Source: Romanomermis culicivorax
Taxonomy: Eukaryota > Nematoda > Enoplea > Mermithida > Mermithidae
Direction of reading: 5' to 3'
Assembly (NCBI GenBank): GCA_963922205.1
Contig: CAWUHX010000116.1
Span: 806,001 to 870,000, forward strand
DNA: 64,000 nucleotides
A model generated the notes under the pieces. That model was not told where the DNA came from. It did not search any database and saw only the letters and a list, made by a program, of their open reading frames with translations. Shown here in pieces: positions 1 through 10,280 of this stretch (the first letter of the stretch is position 1; each line of letters opens with the position of its first letter). The position numbers and the translations under genes are program-made.

Positions 1-1194
1 CATCGTATATCAACGACATCGATTTTTCTATCTGGATTAATCAAACGTAAAAGGTAAGAATTCCAATTTTAAATCCGAACCTGGACTAAAAAAACATAAA
101 ATATTCCGAATCTCTTCTGATTCATCAGTCATTGACAGCCTATGAAGTTTGCTGCAACTAATACACTTCTCGCAGAGAACTCGTTCGTTCGTACTAATAC
201 ACTGTTCGCAGAGAACTCGTTCGCGCCCGGGTCTACGAGTAATTAATATTAAACTGACTCGGCGCGAAGCGCCGAAAATTTTTTGAATTTCCAGCCCTTA
301 AAACGTCTAATAATCAAGGAAATTTCAAGTTTGACCAGCCAAAAATTTTGTGCCAATTGGCACAAACGCTCAAAATATTTTGTGCCATTCCAAATTTTTT
401 TGTGCCAAGTTTTGGCACAAAAAAAAAACACTGGATCACACTGTGACTGAATGAACAGTGGAAGTTAACTAATTCATTTTTCAATCATTGACAATCTTAA
501 AGTTTGTTGCAATCATACAAATCTATTATCGAATACAATTCTTTCAGATTCCTGACTCATGACTAATATTACACTTAAGTAATTGACTCAAAAACCATGT
601 TTTGGCACAAAAAAAACACTGGTCTGGCTGGTGCACAAAAAAACGCTGGTGCAGAGGCAACAATACAGTATTTTCATCATGAAGAATAAAAACTATTCAT
701 CAATACATACTTTTGAATGCTGCGTATAGAAATGCTACCAGTTCTTCCATGAGCGTCAAAATGAAACGCTAAAATTATTTCGGATTGATTGAAATCATTA
801 TTTTATTCCGCGTCTCATCTTAAGCGTATCTTTTCTTTAAGTAACTGAACTATGTGTCGCACGATAGTAGTAGTCTTTTGATTTCGAAGTGGTAGCTGGA
901 TGCAGCTTCCAGCTTCTCTGAATCCAGGACACATAGTGACAAAACTTAAAACGCGATTAATTTCCATGTGAATGATGCAGTGATCCGATGAAAGTAGGTT
1001 CAATACAAAAAAAGTTTGTAAGCTTATTACGGTGATCAATAAAAATTTTTTTTCGTCATTGAGCAGCAAACAGTACAGTTGAAAATTTTCTCTAACATTA
1101 ACAAGCGGTCCAAATTTCTTATGGAGGTGTTTTGTATACAGATTCAAAAATATTAGCTTGGCTATTAGGCTAAATGTGCTTATGAATTAAGCCA
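1..1194. other. AT-rich repeat debris, no gene seen
   Basis: No convincing coding region is visible; the short open frames have no recognisable domain. Bases about 155-224 hold a 37-bp direct duplication containing CGCAGAGAACTCGTTCG. Bases about 257-440 carry a piece of a dispersed family with a GGCGCGAAGCGCC hairpin and a TGTGCCAATTGGCACA palindrome; related pieces occur near 38215-38330 and 38850-38960. Confidence 0.5.
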
Positions 1195-1462
1195 ATGTGG
1201 CTGAGTGGGTTAATGTGGCTAATGGGCTAATGTGGCCAATGGGCTAATGTGGCCAATGTCGCCAATGGGCTGATGTGGCCAATGTGGCCAATGGGCTAAT
1301 GGGCTAATGTGGCCAATGGGCTAATGTGGCCAATGGGCTGATGTGGCCAATGGGCTAATGTGGCCAATGTGGCCAATGGGCTAATGTGGCCAATGAGCTA
1401 ATGTGGCTAATGCATTGTGTCATAAATAATGGGTCTGGCGCATGGGCTAATGTGGCTAATGT
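1195..1462. repeat. Minisatellite of alternating 8/9-bp units
   Basis: The tract is built from AATGTGGCC (9 bp) and AATGGGCT (8 bp) units, mostly alternating to give a 17-bp higher-order period, with a few units doubled or substituted. It is interrupted near 1416-1442 and then resumes briefly. A short inverted echo lies near 35805-35830. It resembles no telomeric repeat I know. Confidence 0.85.
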
Positions 1463-1738
1463 GCTAAAATAGGCTGAATCATTAATATTGCCAATAGAAA
1501 AGGCCGCCAATAGGAAGTAAAGAGTTAGAATAATACAGTGCATAATTACCTGATTCCGATAATCTAGATATCTGTTAATCTACACAGGAATCAAATCAAA
1601 TAACTGTTTTCGAAGACAAAGAAAACATAAAACAATTCACAAAAAATTTAGGAAAAATAAATAAAATTCTGGCGCAATGTAAAACCATTTTAGTGTACAT
1701 AAAATCATAAGTCTGTTTGGGTGAAAAATTCTTAATTA

Positions 1739-3153
1739 TGTCACATGTTGCGCCATCCATGTCACGTGTATGACATGTGGATTTGGGAGAGCTGGGGAGG
1801 TTTGGGTATCTCATCAGGTAATACCGTGTTTTAGACGTCACATTGATGGTGAACCATATCAGATTGATCCTATTACAGTGAGTAATAGGCTGTGACTCCT
1901 GATGGATACTGGCATTTTCCCCAGGCTTCCCTGAATGGCGTTGGGGGCCTAACCTGGCAAATGGTGGCTATAGAGAGGTCTATAGTTGGTTCTCTGGTGT
2001 TGTCCTTGGGGTCTTGCTGTAGGGTAATGGACAACGCTGCCAGGCTAGGTGCGACAATCCCCGAGTCCTACTCAGTGAGAGCGGGGACAGGGTCACCCGT
2101 AAAATGACCTAATTTGTGGGACCCGATTATGAAACAGACAGCCCCTTTTTAGCCCGAACCTGAGAGGTGGAGGCCCTACTTATCTGTGGAAACCGTGGGA
2201 AACCGACTTAGGAAGGATTTCCCAACAAATACCCCACAAATAACAATAATCCCCTGAGAAGACTCACCTAGTCCTGTTTCTCAAGCGATTCGATGCAACG
2301 GGCGGCAAGTCCCTGGATGCTTTCGGTCTTCTGGCACTGGGAGCGGGGGATGCGATCCTCAAACGTCCTAGCAGCAAGCGGCTGCGGGCGGCGGCGAGCG
2401 GGAGCGAGCGGGAGGCGAAACTCCAACGTTTAATTCACGAACCGGGGCGGTCGGACACCTGGCACTGATGGGCAGCGGGTACTGTAGATGGTAAGCAGCG
2501 GGCGCAGTGAACACGGGTAAATTTATGCAAATTTATTGGTAATAAGGCGGCGGACGCACAGGTGTACAATAAAAATATGCAAATTCGACGAAGAGTGGCG
2601 GACGCGGAGTTACAACCGGACGAAAGCTTGGTGAACCCAAGAATGAGCGAAAAACTAAAGAAACATGTCCTTTTAAGGACATGTTCGGCTACAGCTGCAG
2701 CTTGGGCGGAGTTTCTCGGCGCTCAAGCTAACTTCTGCAGCTAGACACAATGCAGAAGATGCCTATGAGCACATAGACATTTTTTCATTCACATGCGTTT
2801 AGCACTGAGGCCGGCTGCAGTGCCTATGCTAAGCATATGAACGTCTTTAGCTAAAACTAATTTTGATGATAAGAGATGCGTGAGCGCACCAAAAATAGCC
2901 ATGTGCTCGTGGAGCACGACTGGCGGAAGTTTTTAGCTAAAGGGCCTACTGTAGCCCGCGTTTGTAAAGAAATAAAAATACAACAAAACGAAACATAGAA
3001 ATGCATGAAAAATATAAAAACGAATGTAAAATGCATGTGTAAGAATGAAATAAACAAAAGCATGATCGAATAGTAAACGACACATGAAGAAAATAACAAA
3101 ATGTCGGCATGATCGGAATCACGTGACGTTGGAGAATTGAGCGGCACGTGACA
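1739..3153 (-). repeat. 3' LTR of outer element
   Basis: This 1415-bp direct repeat matches 31153-32604 over its full length with roughly 15-20 visible substitutions and a 37-bp gap near 2855. Ends are TGTCAC...GTGACA. It lies downstream of the integrase frame on the minus strand, so it is the 3' LTR. Confidence 0.95.
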
Positions 3154-3711
3154 CGGCGGTCCTTCAAAAAAGGGCGTCCTCGTCCTTGCAGTGGTTAGTA
3201 GTGAGGTTTGTGCGGCGTGTCCGTGGTCGTAGGTCGTTCCAAGGTGCGACGGCGAGTGGTCGAATAGGTCCGTTGGGTTGTTGGCGAATGGAGCCTTCTT
3301 TGGTCATAATTCGTTCGGCGGTATGGTAACCGGAGGTTGTTGATGCGTGAAGTTGCAGACATTGAATATCCTGTGCGACAGTCTAGAACACAGAAAAGAA
3401 AAAAATTTTCAGGGCAGGATGTAGGCTATCGCAGAGGATGCGCCCAGTGAGGTACAGATTATCGGTTTATCGCAGAGGATGCACCCAGTGAGGTACAGAT
3501 TGTCGGGTTATCGCAGAGGATGCACCCAGTGAAGTGTAGGCTATCGCGTGAGGATGCGCCTAAGGTGTGACGCTTTGGTTGCTGACCATTCTCTTCTATC
3601 CACTAAGATCCAGCGTGGACAAGAGTGGATACTTCGTTAGGGGCACGGCGGTCCTTCGAAAAAGGACGTCCTCGTCCGTAAGCGGGGACAATGAAGAGAA
3701 TGCATCTTGAA
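3154..3711 (-). other. 3' untranslated region of outer element
   Basis: Non-coding stretch between the integrase stop codon and the 3' LTR. It holds a 41-bp tandem repeat (3427-3560). A block of about 35 bp starting CGGCGGTCCTTC next to the LTR (3154-3190) is repeated imperfectly at about 3645-3680. No long polypurine tract is obvious next to the LTR. Confidence 0.6.
3427..3560. repeat. 41-bp tandem repeat, about 3.2 copies
   Basis: Units begin TATCGCAGAGGATGC at 3427, 3468 and 3509 (exact 41-bp spacing); a shortened, diverged unit starts at 3542. Confidence 0.9.
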
Positions 3712-5562
3712 TTAAGGGTCGGGGACCTCTGCATCAAGATGTGGGTCAATCAAATTCGGTGTAAAGTCCCGGCTTATTGATGGATTCAATAAGGGTGCCG
3801 AATCCGTTGCCTGTGAAGTGGGAGGTGTATCCTCTGCTTCACTCGGTTGTTCAGGGGACACGTAAAGTCGAAGCTGGTTGACATGTACAGTGTCTTCCTG
3901 ATCCATCTCGAGACGAAGTGTGACATTTGGGTATGCCACACTTGTTACAAGGTAGGGCCCATCGTAGATGGGCAGCAATTTAGGAGTGAGTCCACGTTTG
4001 CTGGAGGTGCGCAGTTTGAGCACCTGATCCCCTACTTTGTACGAGACATCATGTGCCTTCCAGTCGTACCACCGTGCATAGGCCTCCTGTGCTTTCTCAA
4101 TCCGACTCTGGATTAAGGTTAACGCATTCGTGAAATGACGTTTGACCTCCATATCATATGAGGAAACATTAATCATATGGGCCGGAGGGTTGAATGAGAG
4201 TGCGGCATCAACAGGGAGCATGGGTGTGGGACCGTACATGAGTTCAAAGGGCGAGTACCCTGTTGACTCATTCATGCTGATATTGATGGCAAACACAGCG
4301 TATGGTAGGTGTTCATCCCAATCAGTATGTCCGTGATGAACATACATACGTAGCCGTGTGGCTAGCGTTTGATTAGCTCTTTCCACCTCGCCATTGGTCA
4401 TCGGATGATAGGCGGTAGAGTGGATCTTCTTCGTTGCGCAGATCGCAGTGATCTCAGTCATCAGTTTTGATGTGAAATCAGTGCCACGATCTGACTGAAG
4501 AATCTGCGGTGCCCCGTGCCGGCAGACAATTTGCGTTACAAAAAGCCGGGCTATGGTGTGCGCAGTGATGTCCGGAGTAGCAAAAGCCTCGACCCATTTC
4601 GTAAAGTAGTCGATGAAGACTACGATGAAACGGTTGCCAGCTTCGCTAGTGGTCATTGGTCCCATACAGTCGACACCTACCCGATGAAACGGTCCCGTGA
4701 TGGTGATAGGTTTCAGGGTCGCAGTGGTTTTCTGTCGAGCGGGCTTATTCCGTTGGCAAAGATCACACCGCTGACAGAAGGACTTGACATCCCGACTGAG
4801 GGAAGGCCAGTGGTATCTGCCAGCAATGAGCCGCGCAGTACGTTTAGCACCAAAGTGTCCAGCTAAGATGTCATCATGATGAGCCCGGATAATGGTAGTA
4901 ACCATGGATCGGGGTATGACGATCTTGTTGGACTCGCCTGTCCATTTCTGAAGAACGTTATCCAACAGATGGTAGCCGCGCACATCATTCTGGTCGCCCA
5001 GAGGCTTAAGAGAGCGAATGATGTCTGCTAAGTCCGGATCCTCCAGCTGAGCAGCGAAAAGGTTGGGGTGCTGCGCACCAACCGATATCTCGGCATAAGA
5101 CTCTGATCGTACCGGGCGCTCCGCGCCAACAGTGATCGGTGCTGAATTACTTGAACGCGCCAGGTGCTGCACACCATCGGTCAAGGTTCTTGATCTCGCC
5201 AGGTGCTGCGCACCATCGGTGATCATCATAACATGCCCCTCAGGTCTGTAGAGGGGAGTATCATCAATACTCTGACCGGTGAGGGAATTAGGATCCGGCA
5301 GGCGTGATAATGCATCAGCATTACCATTAGACTGACCTTTTCGCGGCGGAATTGTCAGTTTGAATTCGGCCAGCACGAGTCCCCACCGAGCGATCCGAGC
5401 AGAGGGGTTAGGCTTCTCCAACACTGCTTTGACCGCGGTATGGTCAGTCTGAACGACCACCTCGTGCTGGAAGAGGTATGGTCGAAAGTGCTTGATGAAA
5501 TGGACAACAGCGAGAGTTTCCAGTTCTGTAATGGAATAGTTTTTCTCGGCCGCTGTTAACCC
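3712..5562 (-). pseudogene. pol: Outer element pol, downstream part: RNase H end and integrase
   Basis: The frame is open from just after an in-frame TGA (5563-5565) to a TAA at 3712. The first residues match the end of a retroelement RNase H (TDHT motif). Then comes an integrase: an HHCC zinc-binding domain (about 4890-4750), a catalytic core with the first Asp in VDCMGP, the second in SDRGTDF (about 4471-4495) and the Glu in NGEVER (about 4370-4395), and a chromatin-tether-like C-terminal part. Integrase would insert element cDNA into the genome. The core residues are intact, but this part is cut off from the RT part by the TGA and by a frameshift near 5693-5697, so it is called a pseudogene fragment. 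Confidence 0.9.
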
Positions 5563-5624
5563 TCAGCTGGCGTACGCGACAGGATGGTCGTATCCATGTT
5601 CGTCTAACTGGCTGAGAACCGCTC

Positions 5625-7934
5625 CTATCCCCGAAATACTCGCATCAGTTTGAAGGATAAAGGATTTCGAAAAGTCCGGATGGCGCAGGATAGGGGGTTG
5701 GTCAGCAGGCGGCGGAGTTCATCGAACGCCTCCTGCTGAGGTTTTGACCACTGGAAAGTAGTTTCCTTCCGTAAGAGCTTGGTGAGTGGCTCGCTGAGCC
5801 GGGCACAACCAGGGATGAAACGCGTGTAGTAAGATACGAGGCCTAGGAAGGACTTGATGTCTTTGGCGTTTTGTGGAATGGGTAGGTTTTGGACGGCGGC
5901 CAGCTTGGCTTGGTCAGGTTCTAGACCGCTCTGTGAGATGCGATAGCCTAGGTACTCTACCTCTGAGTGCGAGAATTTGCACTTGCTCAGTCTCAGCTTC
6001 ATTCCACCCCGGCGAAGACGGGCGAACACATCTGCCAGGCGCTCAAGCATTTGGGTGTGAGAGTTCCCGAACACCAAAATGTCGTCGAGATAGGTTAGAA
6101 CCGTGCGCCATTGGATTCCAATAAGGAGGAGGTCCATAAGGCGTTGAAATGTCCCTGGCGCGTTGCATAAACGGAAAGGCAAATAATTGAATTCGTAAAG
6201 TCCAATAGGCGTATTAAAGGCTGTCTTTTCTTTATCCGCCTTGGCAATCGGGATTGACCAATACGCGTTAGCCTGGTCAAGGGTAGTGAAGTACTTCATA
6301 CCCTTGAGTGTGTCGAGAATGTCATCTATCCGTGGGAGAGGGTAGACATCCTTTTTCGTGACCTCGTTAAGACCACGAAAGTCAACACACATATGGTGAG
6401 AACCGTTTTTCTTGCGCACCAGGACAGTATTAGTAGCCCACGGTGACGTGCTCGGCCGAATAATACCTTTCTCCTGGAGCGCCTTGACCTCCTGCATGAT
6501 GAGATCCTTTTCCTTAGGTGAGGACCGGTAAGGGAAATGGCGGACTGGGCGGGCATCGCCCGTGCTAATTTCGTGCTGGACGAGATCAGTGGAACCTGTG
6601 TCCTTTTCATCAAGAGCATAAAGGTCGGTGTATGCAACCAGCAGGTCGAGTAAGGCTGCCCGGTCCCGAGGGGAGATGTCCAGTGAGATTACAGCATTGG
6701 CCTCGACCCACCGACGATCGAGGACGGTGTCTGAGTCGACCGGTGATTCCCGTGAGGGCTCACTATGCATTTGCACATGACCGATGGTCATGTGCGGGTA
6801 GAGAACCACGGAATGCGTATTCGGGTTAACTACCTGAAGTGGTATGTGACCGTTGGTCACGCTACTCACGCTTCCAGCAAAATATACGTGTCTTTGAGAC
6901 CCGGTGAGGTGCTTCGGAAAGAAGGCCACCTCAGGTACGTTCGTATAGATTGGCGGAACAGGTACAGTGAATCGTGTCAGGGAGCGAGGCTCCAGAATTA
7001 ACAAGTCCTTCAGGGGCAAGGCGCCGCGGGCAGAAGGTGGGCTGTGGATGAGACCGTCACAGGGGATTCTACTTTCTTTGAACTGGAGGAAGGATTTCTC
7101 CCAGTTCAAGCTGACACAATTGAACCGGCCGAGGAAGTTCGTTCCAAGGACCAGTTCACCTGAACAGTTCTCCTGTATTTGGACCTGAATCCGTTCAGAG
7201 ACATCAGCCACTGTAACCGTGATGTAGGCTGCTCCTAGCAGTGGGATCGGGGACCCATTGGCTGCATTAGGACGAGCCCTGGTTGGTGAAAGTTTCAAGT
7301 TGGGCAGCTGGGCCGCTAACTTGTGGTCCAGGAGTGAGAAAACAGCTCCTGTGTCGACCAGTGCCTTGGCTTCTACCCAGTTGTTGAGGAGAACTTTGAT
7401 ATGGGGTGTCCGAATATCATTTGGGTAAAAAGCAGAGACCACATGACCGGAATCAGGTGTGGTGGCACCACTGGTGTGTTTGGTCTTACCGGACCGCTTT
7501 GGAATCGGCAGTCCCGTACGATGTAGTAGACCTACTAGAGCGTATCCGACGGAGGGTTCCGGGTCGTTCAGAAGGGTGGACTCATCCTGTACCGTGAGTA
7601 CGTGGTCTGAGTGGTCCCTTGGGCTCTGAGTAGCTCCTAGTGATTCAATCTCGGTGTCCGATAGCGGTGGCGCGTTTGGCACGGGTGATGCCGGAGCATC
7701 TGAATCACTTGGCTCACGGTATCGGCCTTTCTCTAGCGTGACTGGAGAGTTTCCAGGCGGAGGTCGAGGGCAACCTGACCCGTGCAAGATCGACAGATGA
7801 CGACTTGCCCGCCTAGAAGAGGCCTGGGATCCCCTGGTTGACCCACGTGATGAGGCAACTGAGGAGGCCCGTGAGTGTGGCCGAGAGATGGACGAAGCCC
7901 TGGACCGCGATCGTGATCCCGACCTGTGTGAGTT
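5625..7934 (-). pseudogene. pol: Outer element pol, upstream part: second aspartic protease and reverse transcriptase
   Basis: The frame opens immediately after the TGA that ends the gag/env frame and stays in the same phase, with no early ATG. It starts with an arginine/serine-rich linker of about 50 residues. A retropepsin domain follows, with active-site DTG (7347-7355) and a later LVLGTNFL motif. Reverse transcriptase follows, with the primer-grip region and the catalytic YLDD (6081-6092). The frame slips in a C-run of the coding strand near 5693-5697, at the RT/RNase H junction. Downstream of that point the match to RNase H continues in another phase up to the TGA at 5563. Expression would need readthrough of the preceding TGA, reinitiation or splicing; none is demonstrated. 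Confidence 0.9.
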
Positions 7935-10280
7935 TCACGAGAGAGCACGGGTGTTCTCCCACCAGGGGTCGATCTGGTCAATCTCGGGCGTGGTCAGCAG
8001 GAGGGGTAATTCTACCGCGTCCAGCCGACAAACATTACGTTGGTAGTCAAACATAATGTTCTTGAACTGTTCTAAGAAGTCCAGTCCGAGTATGAGGTCA
8101 ACAGGTGCCCAGAAGGGAGACGTAGTCTTGCACACATGGAGATGTATATCGATCCGTGTGTTCGGCTGGCGGTTTCCGGGCAACATGATTTCATATGGTC
8201 CCGAAAGGATGGTATGAACGGCTTTACCATTGATGCTCATCAATGGGTTAAAGTCGTGATGTTGCTGGAACGCCATGACCGCCTTCGGACTTTCTTTAGC
8301 CAAGGCCTTATGAAGACGTTGGCTAATGATAGTGCGGGGGCAACCCGTGTCAAGGAAAGCAGGAGTTTCCTTGGTATCCAGCAGCACTACGAAACACGGT
8401 GTGATTCGGTCAAGCTGGGAGGGCACATCGTTTTGCACGTAGTGAAAACTGATCCAGCGTTGGACTTTGCGGTAAAGGCCCAACGGGGAGAAACGGCTAA
8501 CAAACCTGACCTGTTTGCTCCGCAGACGGTAGCTGAGATAATAAGATACACCTAGATAGGCAAGGTATCTGACACCGATCAGCACTGTCAGGGTAATTAG
8601 GATGTTAAAGATCAACTGGACCGGCCCGCTCAGGACAGCATGCAAGCCCTGGGCGTTTGTGTGTTGTTGACCCGTAATAACATGGTTTGCTGCCAAACTG
8701 ACACCTTCCAGAGAGGCCTTGATGTCAGTTCCTACCCCTGCAAAGGCCTGGTAAATGGCGTCTGGTTGCAGGGATAGACCAGCGGTAAAGTTTACCAGCC
8801 GGTTGAGTACCGCTTCAATTTGCTCAGTCTTGTAAACGTATTGTTTAAAGGAGGCAAAGTTTGAAGGGGTCATCGCCAACTGGTCATGGAAGAGCGCCGG
8901 TGCCTCAAAGTGAGTGATATTGAAACGCTGCTTCCAGAAGAGTTCCAGTGGGATGTTGCTCACATGGACCGCACCAGACTCAGTAAACCAGCCCGAGCGA
9001 TTTCGGAAAATCCCTGCAAAGTGGTGATGACACGGCACGATTGGGCTAGATTTAATGAGATCCGGACCACCGGGGGTGGCGAAGTAGATGGTGCCGCCGA
9101 CCTGTACAGGTAAGTACTTGTAGCAAACGTTCCCCACCCGGTACGAGTGGTAAACGTAGGTGGCGTTGACCTTCTGACACGGCCATATTGTCAGCGCATC
9201 GCCTGTGAATTCCGCCGTCAGGTCATTCCTCTGGAGGAATGCCCGGGCACCCAAGGTAGGGTCGAAGCGAAGCAACTGCCAAGTCAGATCAAGATAGCGT
9301 TGAGCGTGAGAGCAGAGCTCAAGCCACGTGAACCGGAAACCGTTAATTTCCGACTCCTTGATCTGCTGAGCCAGGTAGTTCAGTTTGGCATTGACAGGGT
9401 CAGGACGGGTGTCCTTTGCCATTCTGAACAAGTTTTGGGTCAAATTGTATCTCCCGTGGATGCGAAGGAGAAGACCCTGATCCGTCCGGACTGTGGTGGA
9501 ACGTAGTTCTGGGCACAGTTGGAAGACGCGGGAGTTTCCCGGGATCTTGAGGGCAACCTGTAGATCATCGATGATGACGTGGTTCCCTGACATGGATGCA
9601 GTGTAATTGCCCTTGGGGTGATAATGACACCGCGCCGTGAAGTTTTGTGCAGGCCAGACAATGACCCCGTCTAGAGTAGTGCACTGGCCTGCAGTGGGAC
9701 TGCATCCACCTACATCGCCTAAGGTGCTTAGGGCCGTAGTGCCGTCCCACGAAGCGACTTGTCCCTCCTCGATGAAGATGTTAGTCACTGTCTTGCAGAT
9801 GTTGCTGCAGCACCATTCGTACATCACTTCCAATGTTTGGTTTGTACTATAAAAGCCAGGGTGAATGCCGACAAGTTTTTGTGAACCAAACATCTTAGTG
9901 CGATGTGCTAGCGTGCATGCCGCAGGCGCTAAGTGCTGAGTGGTAATGACGTCTGCAGTGATGCCCCTAGAGCCGAAGAAACCAGTGTTGGTGCAGACTT
10001 TGCGGGAGCACAATGTGCATTTCCACGCTGTGGTTGTAATCGGGTCTGAGCTAGGGACATACACCGTAACGTTCATGCGCCGCGGGCTCCATGAAGATTG
10101 CGGTGGTTTACACTCTACACGCTGGGGTAACTCAAGTGGATGTCCGCTTCTTGAGAGACCGCAAAATTGATACTGAGCCGCCGGTGCTGACAAACTCACC
10201 CCTAGAAACAGTGATGCTACCAAGGTCAATTTTATTATCAAAAACAACTGTACAAACGTAATTTGTAAGTGTTCACTCAT
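7935..10280 (-). other. env: Envelope-like glycoprotein module with C-terminal protease domain
   Basis: Starts at an in-frame ATG (10278-10280), 28 nt after the stop of the overlapping 248-codon frame. Visible are an N-terminal hydrophobic signal segment, many cysteines, about nine N-x-S/T sequons, one strong C-terminal transmembrane segment (about 8545-8620) and a basic juxtamembrane stretch. A membrane-fusion role is inferred from this layout. I cannot assign the fusogen family: it does not look like the phlebovirus-type env of some nematode elements, and a resemblance to gB/chuvirus-type glycoproteins is only an impression. The tail runs straight into an aspartic protease with DTG at 8344-8352, which would put a protease on the cytoplasmic face. 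Confidence 0.7.

Noticed and set aside
815-1147. 110-codon minus-strand ORF near the left edge
   Set aside because: No recognisable motif and AT-rich surroundings without splice or promoter context.
8136-9506. Plus-strand ORFs of 75-139 codons opposite the env region
   Set aside because: They are antisense shadows of the envelope/protease frame without domains.
7935-10280. Naming the envelope as phlebovirus-type or chuvirus-type
   Set aside because: The Cys pattern is suggestive of neither with enough certainty without a profile or structure search.
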